Position numbers and translations under genes: made by a program | Source of the DNA: Mayamaea pseudoterrestris | Taxonomy: Eukaryota; Bacillariophyta; Bacillariophyceae; Sellaphorales; Sellaphoraceae | Direction of reading: 5' to 3' | DNA length: 64,000 nt | NCBI GenBank assembly: GCA_027923505.1 | Contig: BROI01000001.1 | Location: 1,644,501-1,708,500 of the forward strand | Notes under the pieces: generated by a model | What the model was told of the DNA's origin: nothing | Database searches by the model: none | The model's input: the letters and a program-made list of their open reading frames with translations, nothing else | Shown here: positions 34,942 through 46,491 of the stretch, piece after piece | How the letters are laid out: the number at the start of each line of letters is the position of its first letter | Numbering within the stretch: the stretch's first letter is position 1

Positions 34942-35894
34942 CTACATATTATTGTAATTTACATTAAACAAGGGCTCACCATTCTCAATTGCAAGCTGAG
35001 TGACTACGGCAACAGCACGGAACATTGAAGATTGCTTTGACGGATCATGCCGAAAGACTTGCTTCAAGCAGCCCCATTGCTTAAAACGCTTGTTCACGGT
35101 TTCATGCCTCGCCTGCACTCGCTTGATCAAGGAAACACGCGCAGCGCCTTCAGCAAACCGATGCGGTGCAACCACAAACTGAGGACACTCTCCAGCATAT
35201 CCATCATCAGCCTCCACCCGTTCACCTTGGCTCAGCATTCCCTTCAAAGCCTGGCGGAAAATCTTGATGTCGGGCCATTCACCACAAGGAAACGGTCCAG
35301 AAATCCACACAATATGACCTGTAAGAATGCAAAGCGCAACTTCCCAGCACAGGCCTGGCCCATTAAATTTATGGGAGTACCACCCTGTCCAAAATGGCTG
35401 AAACTGTTGAATGCGAAAGTCAGTGCCATCCACTGAAACAAGGCAATCATTTCCAACGTCATTTTGAAGGCGGTTTTCCCAAAGAATCTGTGGAGCAGCA
35501 TGGCAATAACAGCATGAGAATTGAAAGAAACAAGTAGACAAATTGGAGCTTTACCAGCCAAACGTACAACTTGATTCTCCAAGAATGAGATTTGATCAAT
35601 GAATAGCCAGCTCCACTTGGAGAAGGTTTTTTCATCGACTCCGCCAGCCAAGGAGACTATTGCACGCTCAGGGAGATAGAGTTTCATATGCATCAAGCCC
35701 CACAACAAATGCTTTGGTTTGGCTCTCTTGTTTATAAACCTTTCAGGTTCAAGTTTGGCCCAAAGGATGCTGCAAATTGCAGGCGTGGTTCCGAATGTTG
35801 AGCGGAAGCGTTGGTCAGTTTGGCCAGTGACGCGGTGGCCATGGCGCGTCATTATTTCATTGCCAATGCCAACAAAATGCTCTAAAGGAACCAT
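34942..35894 (-). CDS. PIF/Harbinger DDE transposase, copy 2
   Basis: Exons 35894-35568 and 35487-34942, 290 residues, intron of 80 nt at the same place as in copy 1 but with donor GTACGT. The catalytic pattern is intact (SVDGTDFRI, EADDGYAGE, RHETVNKRFK). It differs from copy 1 at roughly 10 of 290 residues, including K to T in FWTGWY. No stops. Divergent from its partner gene at 36714 across the CATATG-rich region. The changed donor may weaken splicing but still begins with GT. Confidence 0.9.
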
Positions 35895-36104
35895 TCAAGC
35901 TGCTGCACTAGTGACAAGTTAAAAGAAGCTTAGTAAAGTGTGTGGTGCCTCATCAATGGCATGATGGTCCGGACGATCAAGTCTTCGATGCGATGGCATC
36001 GTTCGCGACGGCAAGGAATCGAGCGTGCAAGGCATGCGCGTTGCTTCGCCACGCACTCTTGTGAACGAGCACTTCTCACGGACCACGACACAAATTGACA
36101 TTTT

Positions 36105-36460
36105 CTACATATGCCTGATACAGTGGCATATGTGCCAAATGACGTCATAAGTGACATATGTGACTCATGCTGACAGGTGTCGCATGTGAGGCATATGTCG
36201 ACATATGTCGCATGTGTCGCATATGTCACATATGCAATTTTTCAAGCAGCATAAAGTCTGCAACAATACAGCTACAACCAAAAAGTAAATAGGTGATTAT
36301 TTACCTCTACCATTGCTTTATCTGATGACATATTGCTGGTTGCAATCAGAGGTTTGTAGGTGACAAAATGCTTGATTGAAAATGGCTGTTTTTCATGCAT
36401 CGACATATGTCGCATGAGTGACACCTGTCGACACGTGTCACATATGTCACTCATGGCAGC
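36105..36460. promoter_or_regulatory. CATATG-rich cluster, copy 2
   Basis: The counterpart of 26870-27250: repeated ACATATGTCGCATGTG-type motifs at about 36108-36235 and 36400-36455, again between the two divergent Harbinger genes. The second cluster has lost some CATATG units relative to copy 1. Confidence 0.5.
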
Positions 36461-36713
36461 AATTGCCCCTGGCGTCACAAGTGATGTCAATGGCGATGAA
36501 AGGCAGATCTAAACAAGATGTCAATTCACTTTCATTGTCCAGTGTGACACGTGTTGCACGGTCAAATGTGACGCGTCGACTGCTGCAGCAATCAAGACTG
36601 CGCGGCCGTGTCATCGCTTGTCACAACAGCGACACCATCAGTCGATCAAACACGAACAAGTTGCTTACTTTCGACCCATTCTCAACAACAACAGCACACA
36701 AAATTACTCAACA

Positions 36714-37876
36714 ATGCCTGCTGGGCGCTGGCAATCAAAGGTTGAAGGAGCTAATCTTTGTGCATTGTTTGATCGGAAGGAAGCTGACCCACACAAGGCA
36801 GACGACACAAACTACATCCACCAAGTCCAGCAGCTCAACAGTCGGCTCTTTGGTCACGTTGAACCCCGCAATTGGCTCAGCAACTACCGGCGCACGGCGC
36901 GAGATTATTTAACAAACAAGCAAGCTCAAGGAGGTCGTCGTCAATCTCTGCCGCCTCCAGTTCTGCCTCCCGGCCATCTTCAACCAAGTGCGCCAGGTAA
37001 GTCGCGACTTGCGAAACATCAAAGTGTCATTTTCAAGCACTCACTCATATTACTTTCTCCATTTCTGCAGACGAGTCAGAAGACGAGTTGTACACCTTGG
37101 CTAGCGACCCGACGGAAGAATTGACGCAGTTTGAAGAAATCGACAGCCAAGAAATCAACAGCATTCTTGGTAGTACCATCATGTCTCATTACAAGCCTTC
37201 CCACAAGCAAGCAGCATGCACCAATGGAACCTTCTACAAGCTCATTTGTGGCCCTTTCACTAATGAGAAAGGAGACGAAGAAATGACCGTTCGGCTGCTT
37301 GCCAACTCTGGCATTGAACCCAAGCATGTACAAGTTCAGCTTTCCAAGGATCATCGCTCATTGCTTGTTTTGCAGCGCGTGCCTAATGAGTTTTTTGACG
37401 CCCAACGCGTTGCAGATGAATCCTTTGGGCCTTGTGCATTGAGTTCCGCGGAGACGGCTGCTTTCCAGCGTGCTGTGCAACAAGTTCGGGCCACCGACAA
37501 GGAATCAGTCTATGTCGGCAGCAGCGACTACATTGACCTCGGACGCAAGGTGGAGCCATTGGCGGAAGGTGCCGTTGAGATTGTAGTTTTGCCAACCGAT
37601 AACGGAAGTGCTTTTCGCTGCATCAAAGTACGCCTCCAGCTGCCACGAACTGGGTACAAGACGCCAAGAGCTCCAACAGTGCGGGTTGTTCAACCGTATA
37701 ACCAGCCAATGCCACCGCTACCTCCAGTGCAAGGAGACGAAGCTGCGCAAGCAGCTCCAAGAGGAGTTGGTTTTGCAATTGAACAAGTGTTGAATTTGGC
37801 TGCTGCAGCTTTTATACTTGCTCTGTCATTTTATTTTGCGTTCTTGGGCAGCTCTGGTTGGCTGCGCTTACTGTAA
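36714..37876 (+). CDS. Harbinger second gene, copy 2
   Basis: Exons 36714-36996 and 37071-37876 (intron 74 nt, GTAAGT...TGCAG), 362 residues. Exon 1 differs from copy 1 at only about two of 94 residues. Exon 2 shares its first few codons (DESEDE) and is then only about 60% identical. Conserved blocks are NGTF, RSLLVLQRVP, FGPC, VRATDKE and LQLPRTGYK. The C-terminus is again a hydrophobic segment (LAAAAFILALSFYFAFLG) ending in a short polar tail, although its sequence is unrelated to that of copy 1. Conservation of the anchor despite divergence suggests that it matters. Function as a DNA-binding transposition partner is inferred from position and from PIF/Harbinger precedent. Confidence 0.8.
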
Positions 37877-40845
37877 AGATGTTTTTAATCTAAACACTGA
37901 TAGTTTGTATATGTTAACTATCCTCTTTACTTTAAAATATGCCAGCAGTAACTTAAGTTTATCTTGTGACACGTGATTCACTTTCCGGCAACCCCTTTCA
38001 TGGCCATAGCCAGATTGTCGACGAACACGCCGACGTACTCGTAGTGAGTGCCACAGTCTTTCATCCAGACGTCAGGATCCGCGTAGCTTGGGTAGAATCC
38101 AATGTCGCGGAGTGTGTCGGCAAAGTGCTCATGCCAACGCGCGCCAGAAGTGCGCAATCCGTAAAGTGCCTTGTAGATGACCAAGGTATGGCCTTCCAAT
38201 GGTCCAAACTCGGGACCGGCAACAATGTAGACCTTTTCCTTGGTCTTGGCCTCGAGGTAGGCGTTACCGACATCGGCAGCCCAAAACTTGAGGTCGTTCA
38301 GTTCAGCTAACAGTGCTATGGTTCGAATGCTTCGCATAGATACAACGCCGGAGTAGGCGGAGTCCTTGGGCGGAGCGGTCAGATGTCCCCCGGCGACGAG
38401 TCGGGCCTTACGTCGTAGATCGTTCTTGCAGTCGAAAACAAGATGCGCGTTGATGCGCTTCCAGTCACTTTCCATGAAGGCACCGATGCCCTTGTCGATG
38501 AAAGTGTCGTACTCGTGTAGCTGCTCCATCTCAGTCTTGACGGCGTCAGCCCACAGGGTGTTTCCATTAGCAGCGTCGAGGCGGTTCGCTTCCTTCCAGG
38601 TATTAGGAACTTGAACGCCAAACTTGAAACGCGCTTCTTGGACACGGTTCTTCTTTGCAGCCTTGCACATGCGGTTAAACAATTTAGTGCGTCCTGCCAT
38701 GCGCTTCAAGCGCTTCCATCCATCCTTGTCCAGCATGCCCTTGCGCTTGCCATACTTGGCGACGGTCACAGGGTCGGACTTGATGATCAATGCGAGTGGC
38801 TCCCAGGTCTTCTCGCCATTTGCCCATTGGATGAGCAAGTTGTAGGATGAGCCGCGATACGTAGCGTCGGCTTGTGTCAGTGGACCTTCATGTCCGTCAA
38901 TGAAATCAAACTTGTAGTACTGGTCGTCATTGTCACGTCCCGCCGGTAGGTAATCTTGCCGCTCGCACAGGTCGGCTAGTTCGTTGTAGGTTATAAGCTC
39001 ATCGACGTCGCGTCAGCCGTGACTCAATCGAACTTGATGATCTTGTGGTTGACTTCATCGCGATCGTTGTTGCTCGAGTAACCTTTGTAACGTCGCGTGG
39101 CAGCCGTCTTCCTCGTCCAAGAAGGACCCAGTGCGCCTCCCATCAGTTCAGCCCGGAGGACGGCATGGGTCGTCGGGGATCCAGACCGCTCTTCGGCAGA
39201 AGCGCTTTCCATGATCGTCTTCATCCACGGTTCCCCCAGAATCGGGCGCTGGGGGTCGGTGTGGTCGTGTTCAAACACCGGAGCGGCTAGATCCTCGAAT
39301 GAAGTCTTCGAGCGCCTTGGGCATGTCACTCTCGGTTCTCAGTGGGTATCCCCTCGTCAGCAGACTCTTCTTGCCAACGAACAGTTGCATCATCTTGCAT
39401 CCGCCATGGCCGCGGATTCCGTCGTTAAAGGCGGCTTCCTTGGAAAACCAGGTATCTGTCGCCGTATCGTCATGGAAACGAACCACATTGGCGGCAGGGA
39501 ATCGCGACTTAAAGTGTTGGCGAAATGGGGTGTGTGCCGATGCACGGAAAAGCTGTGTCGTATTCTTAATGGTGCGCTTGACTCGTTCGAGTGGCGTGTA
39601 GCCAAGGTAGGGTCGAAGCGCTTGGTAGTCAGGTTCTTGTGGCATTATGCGTCGTGCATTGGCTTGGCGCGTCGTATCAGCCTGATTGCGATCGACATAC
39701 TGCACCACACGTTCCACTGAGTTCATTGTTGTTTCGGTAGGTGGCGTCGCCAGAAGTCATCCATGCGGCGTCGACGGCCGTGTTCTTCTTCCAATTCGTC
39801 GAGCGGCGATTAAACTCAAGTTCTTCTTCGTTCCATTCATTATCCGCTCCGCTCCGGATCCCAAGGGGTGTCCGCACAGAAAATGACCGTCGGATACATT
39901 TCAACTGCGTCCGTCGGCGGACATATCCATACGAGGCAAGCCGTCACGGATCGCCAAGGGGATGGACTGCCACAACTGGTGCAATGGCTTGTGCTCCATT
40001 CTGGGAGCGAGCTGGCGTATTCGTCCTCGTTAAGTCGGCCGAGTTGTTAAATGCGACATGTACGACCAAAGTTACAGCAACTGTTCAAAGTTCAGATAAT
40101 CACCAGGGATCGTTCCCGATGCCTTGCGTACCGGCTGCTGGGAGTGGCGGAAAGGCCTCGTCCTCCCGCTTGTATCTCGCTTCGTCTTGAGGTTCGCCGC
40201 CTTGTCTTCTCTTTTCGGCCTTCTCGGCCTTCATTCTCATTTTCAGTTCTTGCAGCTCGGCTTGCTTCTTCTTGGCTCGAGGACATAGTTCCTTCTTCCG
40301 CTTCGCGTTCTTTTCGCGCCAACTTGTATCGCTCCTTGCCTAAATCAAGCGCCCCCTTCGTGGGGTGTGCTGGTAAACCATTCGCTGCATCGAGGACAAG
40401 GTTCGCGTAACTGGTTGTGTGGGCGCCTCGCTTCCGCCTGTCGGTTGCGCGCCTTCGGGTTGTCCGCCAGCTTGCTTGCCCAGTAGGGGGCTTCAAGTTG
40501 CTCCTTGGTCAATCTCAACATCTGGGTAGTGGTGGTTACATTCCAAAACAAGAACGCTTCTTGGATGTCTCGTCCGAAAACGTTCGTGCAGAGAAGCTGC
40601 AAAGCTTCCGCAGTAATCGCAACCATGATAGTGAATACCTCGCTTTCCGCAAGTCCTTTCTTACACAACAACCGCTCTCAATGCAGTCGAGCTTTATACG
40701 ATCCTGTTCTACGCGCTCGTGCCAAGTATTCGGATTGACGACGCCGCAAGGAATCTGCTCTTTCTCTCTCAATTTCTCGATTCATTTACTCTCTCTCTTT
40801 CGCACAGCTCTCTCAGGTCAAGACAAGCTAGCAAGACTGTTAATC

Positions 40846-41174
40846 TGACACGATAATATCAGACGAACCTTTATTCCAGCGACTACAATGGACTCGGAGC
40901 GATCAACCTCTTCGTCCAGCGTAAAGCAAACAAACAAACTCAATTGCTAGAATAGTGCATGTTACTCGCTACTCTACTCGTGCGCTTCTTTCTCGTTCTC
41001 ACTGGGTTCACGGTCGAGGTTCACGCCTCGATCGTCAGCGATTTTACTCATGTATGTGAGGATTCGGTCACAAGTGTGACTCAACCCTGCACAGGATTAA
41101 ATGCATACAAAACACAGGTAGCTAACCGTCTTGTCATGAGACGCAGGTCAACTCAACTCAATAATATTGTGTCA
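40846..41174 (-). repeat. Copia-1c 5' LTR
   Basis: 329 bp, directly abutting the satellite array on its right (CCATGTATAC...). Confidence 0.93.
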
Positions 41175-44100
41175 CCATGTATACACCCAAATGACACCAG
41201 AATGGTGCCATGATCATTATTCAAATTGCGCTACAAGATGGTATGCCTAGCTATTGTCTCAGGGGACAGCAATGATATTGGTGACAACTTGTCACCAGTC
41301 TCAGCCTGCAGATGCCGTGACATTCAAACGCCCCTACAGCAGGCCATGTATACAACCAAATAACACCAGAATGGTGCCAACATCATTATTCAGGCTGCGC
41401 TACAAAATGGTATGCCTGGATATTGTCTCAGGGGATGGCAATGATATTGGTGACAACTTGTCACCAGTCTCAGCCCACAGATGCTGTGACATTCAAACGC
41501 CCCTACCGTACAGCAGGCCATGTATACACCCAAATGACACCAGAATGGTGCCATGATCATTATACAAACTGCGCCACAAGATGGTATGCCTAGCTATTGT
41601 CTCAGGGGACAGCAATGATATTGGTAACAACTTGTCACCAGTCTCAGCCCGCGGATGCCGTGACATTCAAACGCCCCTAGAACAGGCCATGAGTATACCC
41701 AAATGACACCAGAATGGTGCCAACATCATTATTCAGGCTGCGCTACAAGATAGTATGCCTGGCTAGTGTCTCAGGGGATGGCAATGATATTGGTGACAAC
41801 TTGTCACCAGTCTCAGCCTGCAGATGCCGTGACATTCAAACACCCCTACAGCAGGCCATGTATACACCCAAATGACACCAGAATGGCGCCAACATCATTA
41901 TTGAAATTGCGCTACAAGATGGTATGCCTGGCTAGTGTCTCAGGGGACGGCAATGATATTGGTGACAACTTGTCACCAGTCTCAGCCTGCAGATGCCGTG
42001 ACATTCAAACGCCCCTACAGCAGGCCATGTATACACCCAAATGACACCAGAATGGTGCCAACATCATTATTCAGGCTGCGCAACAAGATGGTATGCATGG
42101 CTAGTGTCTCAGGGGACGGCAATGATATTGGTGACAACTTGTCACCAGTCTCAGCCTGCAGATGCCGTGACATTCAAACGCCCCTACAGCAGGCCCTGTA
42201 GGTGCCCAAAATACACCAGAATGGTGCCAACATCATTATTCAGGCTGCGCTACAAGATTATATGCCTGGCTAGTGTCTCAGGGGATGGCAATGATATTGG
42301 CGACAACTTGTCACCAGTCTCAGCCCGCAGATGCCGTGACATTCAAACGCCCCTACAGCAAGCCCTGTAGGTGCCCAAAATAAACCAGAATGGTGCCAAC
42401 ATCATTATTCAGGCTGCGCTACAAGATGGTATGCCTGGCTAGTGTCTCAGGGGACGGATGATTGGTGACAACTTGTCACCAGTCTCAGCCTGCAGATGCC
42501 GTGACATTCAAATGCCCCTACAGCAGGCCATGTATACACCCAAATGACACCAGAATGGTGCCAACATCATTATTCAGGCTGCGCTACAAGATGGTATGCC
42601 TGGCTAGTGTCTCAGGGGATGGCAATGATATTGGTGACAACTTGTCACCAGTCTCAGCCCGCAGATGCCATGACAATCAAATGCCCCTACAGCAGGCCAT
42701 GTATACACCCAAATGACACCAGAATGGTGCCAACATCATTATTCAGGCTGCGCAACAAGATGGTATGCCTGGCTAGTGTCTCAGGGGACGGCAATGATAT
42801 TGGTGACAACTTGTCACCAGTCTCAGCCTGCAGATGCCAAACATTCAAACGCCCCTACCGTACAGCAGGCCATGTATACACCCAAATGACACCAGAATGG
42901 TGCCATGATCATTATACAAACTGCGCCACAAGATGGTATGCCTAGCTATTGTCTCAGGGGACAGCAATGATATTGGTAACAACTTGTCACCAGTCTCAGC
43001 CCGCGGATGCCGTGACATTCAAACGCCCCTAGAACAGGCCATGAGTATACCCAAATGACACCAGAATGGTGCCAACATCATTATTCAGGCTGCGCTACAA
43101 GATAGTATGCCTGGCTAGTGTCTCAGGGGATGGCAATGATATTGGTGACAACTTGTCACCAGTCTCAGCCTGCAGATGCCGTGACATTCAAACACCCCTA
43201 CAGCAGGCCATGTATACACCCAAATGACACCAGAATGGCGCCAACATCATTATTGAAATTGCGCTACAAGATGGTATGCCTGGCTAGTGTCTCAGGGGAC
43301 GGCAATGATATTGGTGACAACTTGTCACCAGTCTCAGCCTGCAGATGCCGTGACATTCAAACGCCCCTACAGCAGGCCATGTATACACCCAAATGACACC
43401 AGAATGGTGCCAACATCATTATTCAGGCTGCGCAACAAGATGGTATGCATGGCTAGTGTCTCAGGGGACGGCAATGATATTGGTGACAACTTGTCACCAG
43501 TCTCAGCCTGCAGATGCCGTGACATTCAAACGCCCCTACAGCAGGCCCTGTAGGTGCCCAAAATACACCAGAATGGTGCCAACATCATTATTCAGGCTGC
43601 GCTACAAGATTATATGCCTGGCTAGTGTCTCAGGGGATGGCAATGATATTGGCGACAACTTGTCACCAGTCTCAGCCCGCAGATGCCGTGACATTCAAAC
43701 GCCCCTACAGCAAGCCCTGTAGGTGCCCAAAATAAACCAGAATGGTGCCAACATCATTATTCAGGCTGCGCTACAAGATGGTATGCCTGGCTAGTGTCTC
43801 AGGGGACGGTAATGATATTGGTGACAACTTGTCACCAGTCTCAGCCTGCAGATGCCGTGACATTCAAATGCCCCTACAGCAGGCCATGTATACACCCAAA
43901 TGACACCAGAATGGTGCCAACATCATTATTCAGGCTGCGCTACAAGATGGTATGCCTGGCTAGTGTCTCAGGGGATGGCAATGATATTGGTGACAACTTG
44001 TCACCAGTCTCAGCCCGCAGATGCCATGACAATCAAATGCCCCTACAGCAGGCCATGTATACACCCAAATGACACCAGAATGGTGCCAACATCATTATTC

Positions 44101-44839
44101 AGGCTGCGCAACAAGATGGTATGCCTGGCTAGTGTCTCAGGGGACGGCAATGATATTGGTGACAACTTGTCACCAGTCTCAGCCTGCAGCTGCCGTGACA
44201 TTCAAACGCCCCTACAGCAGGCCATGTATACACCCAAATGACACCAGAATGGTGCCAACATCATTATTCAGGCTGCGCAACAAGATGGTATGCCTGGCTA
44301 GTGTCTCAGGGGACAGCAATGATATTGGTGACAACTTGTCACCAGTCTCAGCCCGCAGATGCCGTGACATTCAAACGCCCCTACAGTAAGCCCTGTAGGT
44401 GCTCGAAATACATCAGAATGGTGCCAACATCATTATTCAGGCTGCGCTACAAGATGGTATACCTGGCTAGTGTCTCAGGGGATGGCAATGATATTGGTGA
44501 CAACTTGTCACCAGTCTCAGCCTGCAGATGCCGTGACATTTAAACGCCCCTACAGCAGGCCAGGTATATACCCAAATGTCACCAGAATATTGCCAATATC
44601 ATTATTCAAGCTGCCCTACAAGATGCAGAATGGTGCCAACATCATTATTCAGGCTGCGCTACAAGATGGTATACCTGGCTAGTGTCTCAGGGGATGGCAA
44701 TGATATTGGTGACAACTTGTCACCAGTCTCAGCCTGCAGATGCCGTGACATTTAAACGCCCCTACAGCAGGCCAGGTATATACCCAAATGTCACCAGAAT
44801 ATTGCCAATATCATTATTCAAGCTGCCCTACAAGATGGT
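41175..44839. repeat. 169-bp satellite array with 8-monomer higher-order repeat
   Basis: About 21 tandem monomers, period 169 bp. Diagnostic pieces per monomer: GACACCAGAATGGTGCCAAC, GGCTGCGCTACAAGATGG, GTGTCTCAGGGGACGGCAAT, the palindrome GGTGACAACTTGTCACC and GTGACATTCAAACGCCCCTA. Marker variants recur 1352 bp apart (8 x 169): block 41499-42850 is repeated almost exactly at 42851 to about 44207, apart from one 4-bp length difference. Near the right end a 212-bp unit (44414-44625) is duplicated at 44626-44837. The array is bounded on both sides by Copia-1 LTRs. ORFs of about 100 codons crossing it shift frame from monomer to monomer and are not genes. Confidence 0.95.
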
Positions 44840-45168
44840 TGACACGATAATATCAGACGAACCTTTATTCCAGCGACTACAATGGACTAGGAGCGATCAA
44901 CCTCTTCGTCCAGCGTAAAGCAAACAAACAAACTCAATTGCTAGAATAGTGCATGTTACTTGCTACTCTACTTGTGCGCTTCTTTCTCGTTCTCACTGGG
45001 TTCACGGTCGAGGTTCACGCCTCGATCGTCAGCAATTTCACTCATGTATGTGAGGATTCGGTCACAAGTGTGACTCAACCCTGCACAGGATTAAATGCAT
45101 ACAAAACACAGGTAGCTAACCGTCTTGTCATGAGACGCAGGTCAACTCAACTCAATAATATTGTGTCA
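44840..45168 (-). repeat. Copia-1d 3' LTR
   Basis: 329 bp, same family. Its left flank is satellite sequence (...CTACAAGATGGT), so this element inserted into the satellite array. Confidence 0.92.
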
Positions 45169-46132
45169 TCCCCCTTGATCTAGGCTTGTGACAACGATCG
45201 GTTTGCCGTATCACCCTTCCAGAAAAGAATCGGAATGATCAGGGGTCGGAACGTGGCATGCGGCAAGAACTTGGTAAGAACGTCGGCGACGTTCTGCTTG
45301 CCGAAGATGTGCTCAAAGTACAGAACATTGCTTGCAATGGCCTCGCGAACTCGGTGGTAGGCGAGCGCATTGTGTCGCTTAGAAAGTGTGGAGTGCGGGA
45401 TCGTTGACGACTTCTTGACACTTTCGTTGTCACCGAACATCCAGGCTGGTCCTCTCAAAGGAACTCCCAACATGCGTAGGGAGTATCGGAAATCCATAAT
45501 CTGTTCCGTCGCGGTCTTGGCGACGATGAACTCGGATCCGTATGTTGCAGTCTCGACAGTATTCTGACGCTTGCAGAACCATTCGACGGGCGTCTGGTTC
45601 AGGAAATGCAGGACTCCCATTGCTCCAGTGTGTATCATGGTACGGTTCGCGTCCATAAAGGAGTTGCACAGGCTCTCTGGGCTCGGCTGTATTGGTGACA
45701 ATTGGTCCAGTCGTCAGCTTGCGCTTGCGCGTGGTTTCTCATAAACATGGTTTCGTATTCTTGAGCATCGGCCGACGTGAGTCTTCCGCTCATGCAGGGT
45801 TCCATCGGGATCATGATAGAAGTCGCCGGTGGTCTTGTCCCGGCCGCCCTTCACTTGTACTTGTACTTGTCCTTGAGGAGGTGGAAGGCTTTGGATCTTT
45901 CTGCACTAGCAGCCAGCGTGGACCGGTACTCCCGGTTCCTCCGGGTCTGCCTTGTGGGTGCAGTCGGCCGCCCGCCAGAGTGCGCCAATCAAAAATCCTT
46001 GTAGATGACCAAGGTATGGCCTTCCAATGGTCCAAACTTCGGGACCGGCAACAATGTAGACCTTTTCCTTGGTCTTGGCCTCGGGTAGGCGTCCGGCATC
46101 GGCGGCCCAAACTTGGGTCGTTCGTTCAGCTA

Positions 46133-46491
46133 CATTCCAGTTCGCACGGCTGCAATCACCCTCTGTAGCTTCGGTTTCCGCGGGAGATCAGTCTTACCTT
46201 GGTTTATCCTACAGGGTCTTATCCTACAAAACGCTAGTTGATTAAGCAGTTCTCTAGAAAGTGAGTTGATTTACGATCGGCCTAAGAAAGAGCGCATTGA
46301 TCAGATGGCTCTTTTCAAGACCATTCACGTATAGTGAATACTAATCTTATTTAATCGTGCCTGCGGCTGGTGATTTCAATGACAGTTGTGAGCAGATGTC
46401 TTTTTCTGTACCGCAACGGAGGTTCGAGTACTATGTGTGCCCCCCGGCGACGCTAGGCTCACTGCGACTGGACTAGATCGTCATTGTGACA
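46133..46491 (-). repeat. TR-GAG-like 3' LTR, eroded
   Basis: Matches 49223-49623 over most of its length with small losses. It lacks the outermost ~10 bp on the left and is preceded by AGCTA. Confidence 0.82.

Larger units (their letters stand above)
34663..37995. mobile_element. PIF/Harbinger transposon copy 2, complete, inside Copia-1c
   Basis: The left TIR GGGGTTGCTGGAAA (34663 onward) and inverted right TIR GGGGTTGCCGGAAA (ending 37995) are flanked by TTT (34660-34662, 37996-37998). 3333 bp. The flanks on both sides match one continuous stretch of Copia-1 reverse transcriptase, which proves the ends and shows that this copy inserted after Copia-1c. It carries the same two divergent genes as copy 1. 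From the left end to the start of exon 2 of the second gene it is about 95% or more like copy 1. From there to the right end it is strongly diverged. Confidence 0.93.
33600..41174 (-). mobile_element. Copia-1 copy c, broken, containing Harbinger-2
   Basis: Minus-strand Copia-1. The 3' LTR is at 33600-33928, with the RNase H/RT end to about 34662. Harbinger-2 (34663-37995) is inserted in the RT region, and then RT, integrase and a heavily eroded gag region run to the 5' LTR at 40846-41174. The sequence on both sides of Harbinger-2 matches adjoining parts of the full Copia-1b, so both halves are one element. It is broken many times, mainly by small losses in integrase and gag. LTRs differ at only about three positions. 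Outer flanks (ATCGT on the left, CCATG on the right) do not form a target duplication, so an end was exchanged or rearranged. Confidence 0.9.

Noticed and set aside
25395-37995. Segmental duplication of two host genes (transposase-like plus a membrane protein)
   Set aside because: TIRs, 3-bp target duplications and restored host sequence on both sides of each unit show two independent transposon insertions, not a host duplication.
41254-44682. Series of 80-130 codon plus-strand ORFs with shared peptide text across the satellite
   Set aside because: They follow the 169-bp period, which is not a multiple of three, so frames rotate from monomer to monomer. No start context, intron or domain supports coding. 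They are shadows of the repeat.
41175-44839. CRISPR-like array
   Set aside because: The repeats are direct, 169 bp and uninterrupted, with no unique spacers, in a eukaryotic retrotransposon context.
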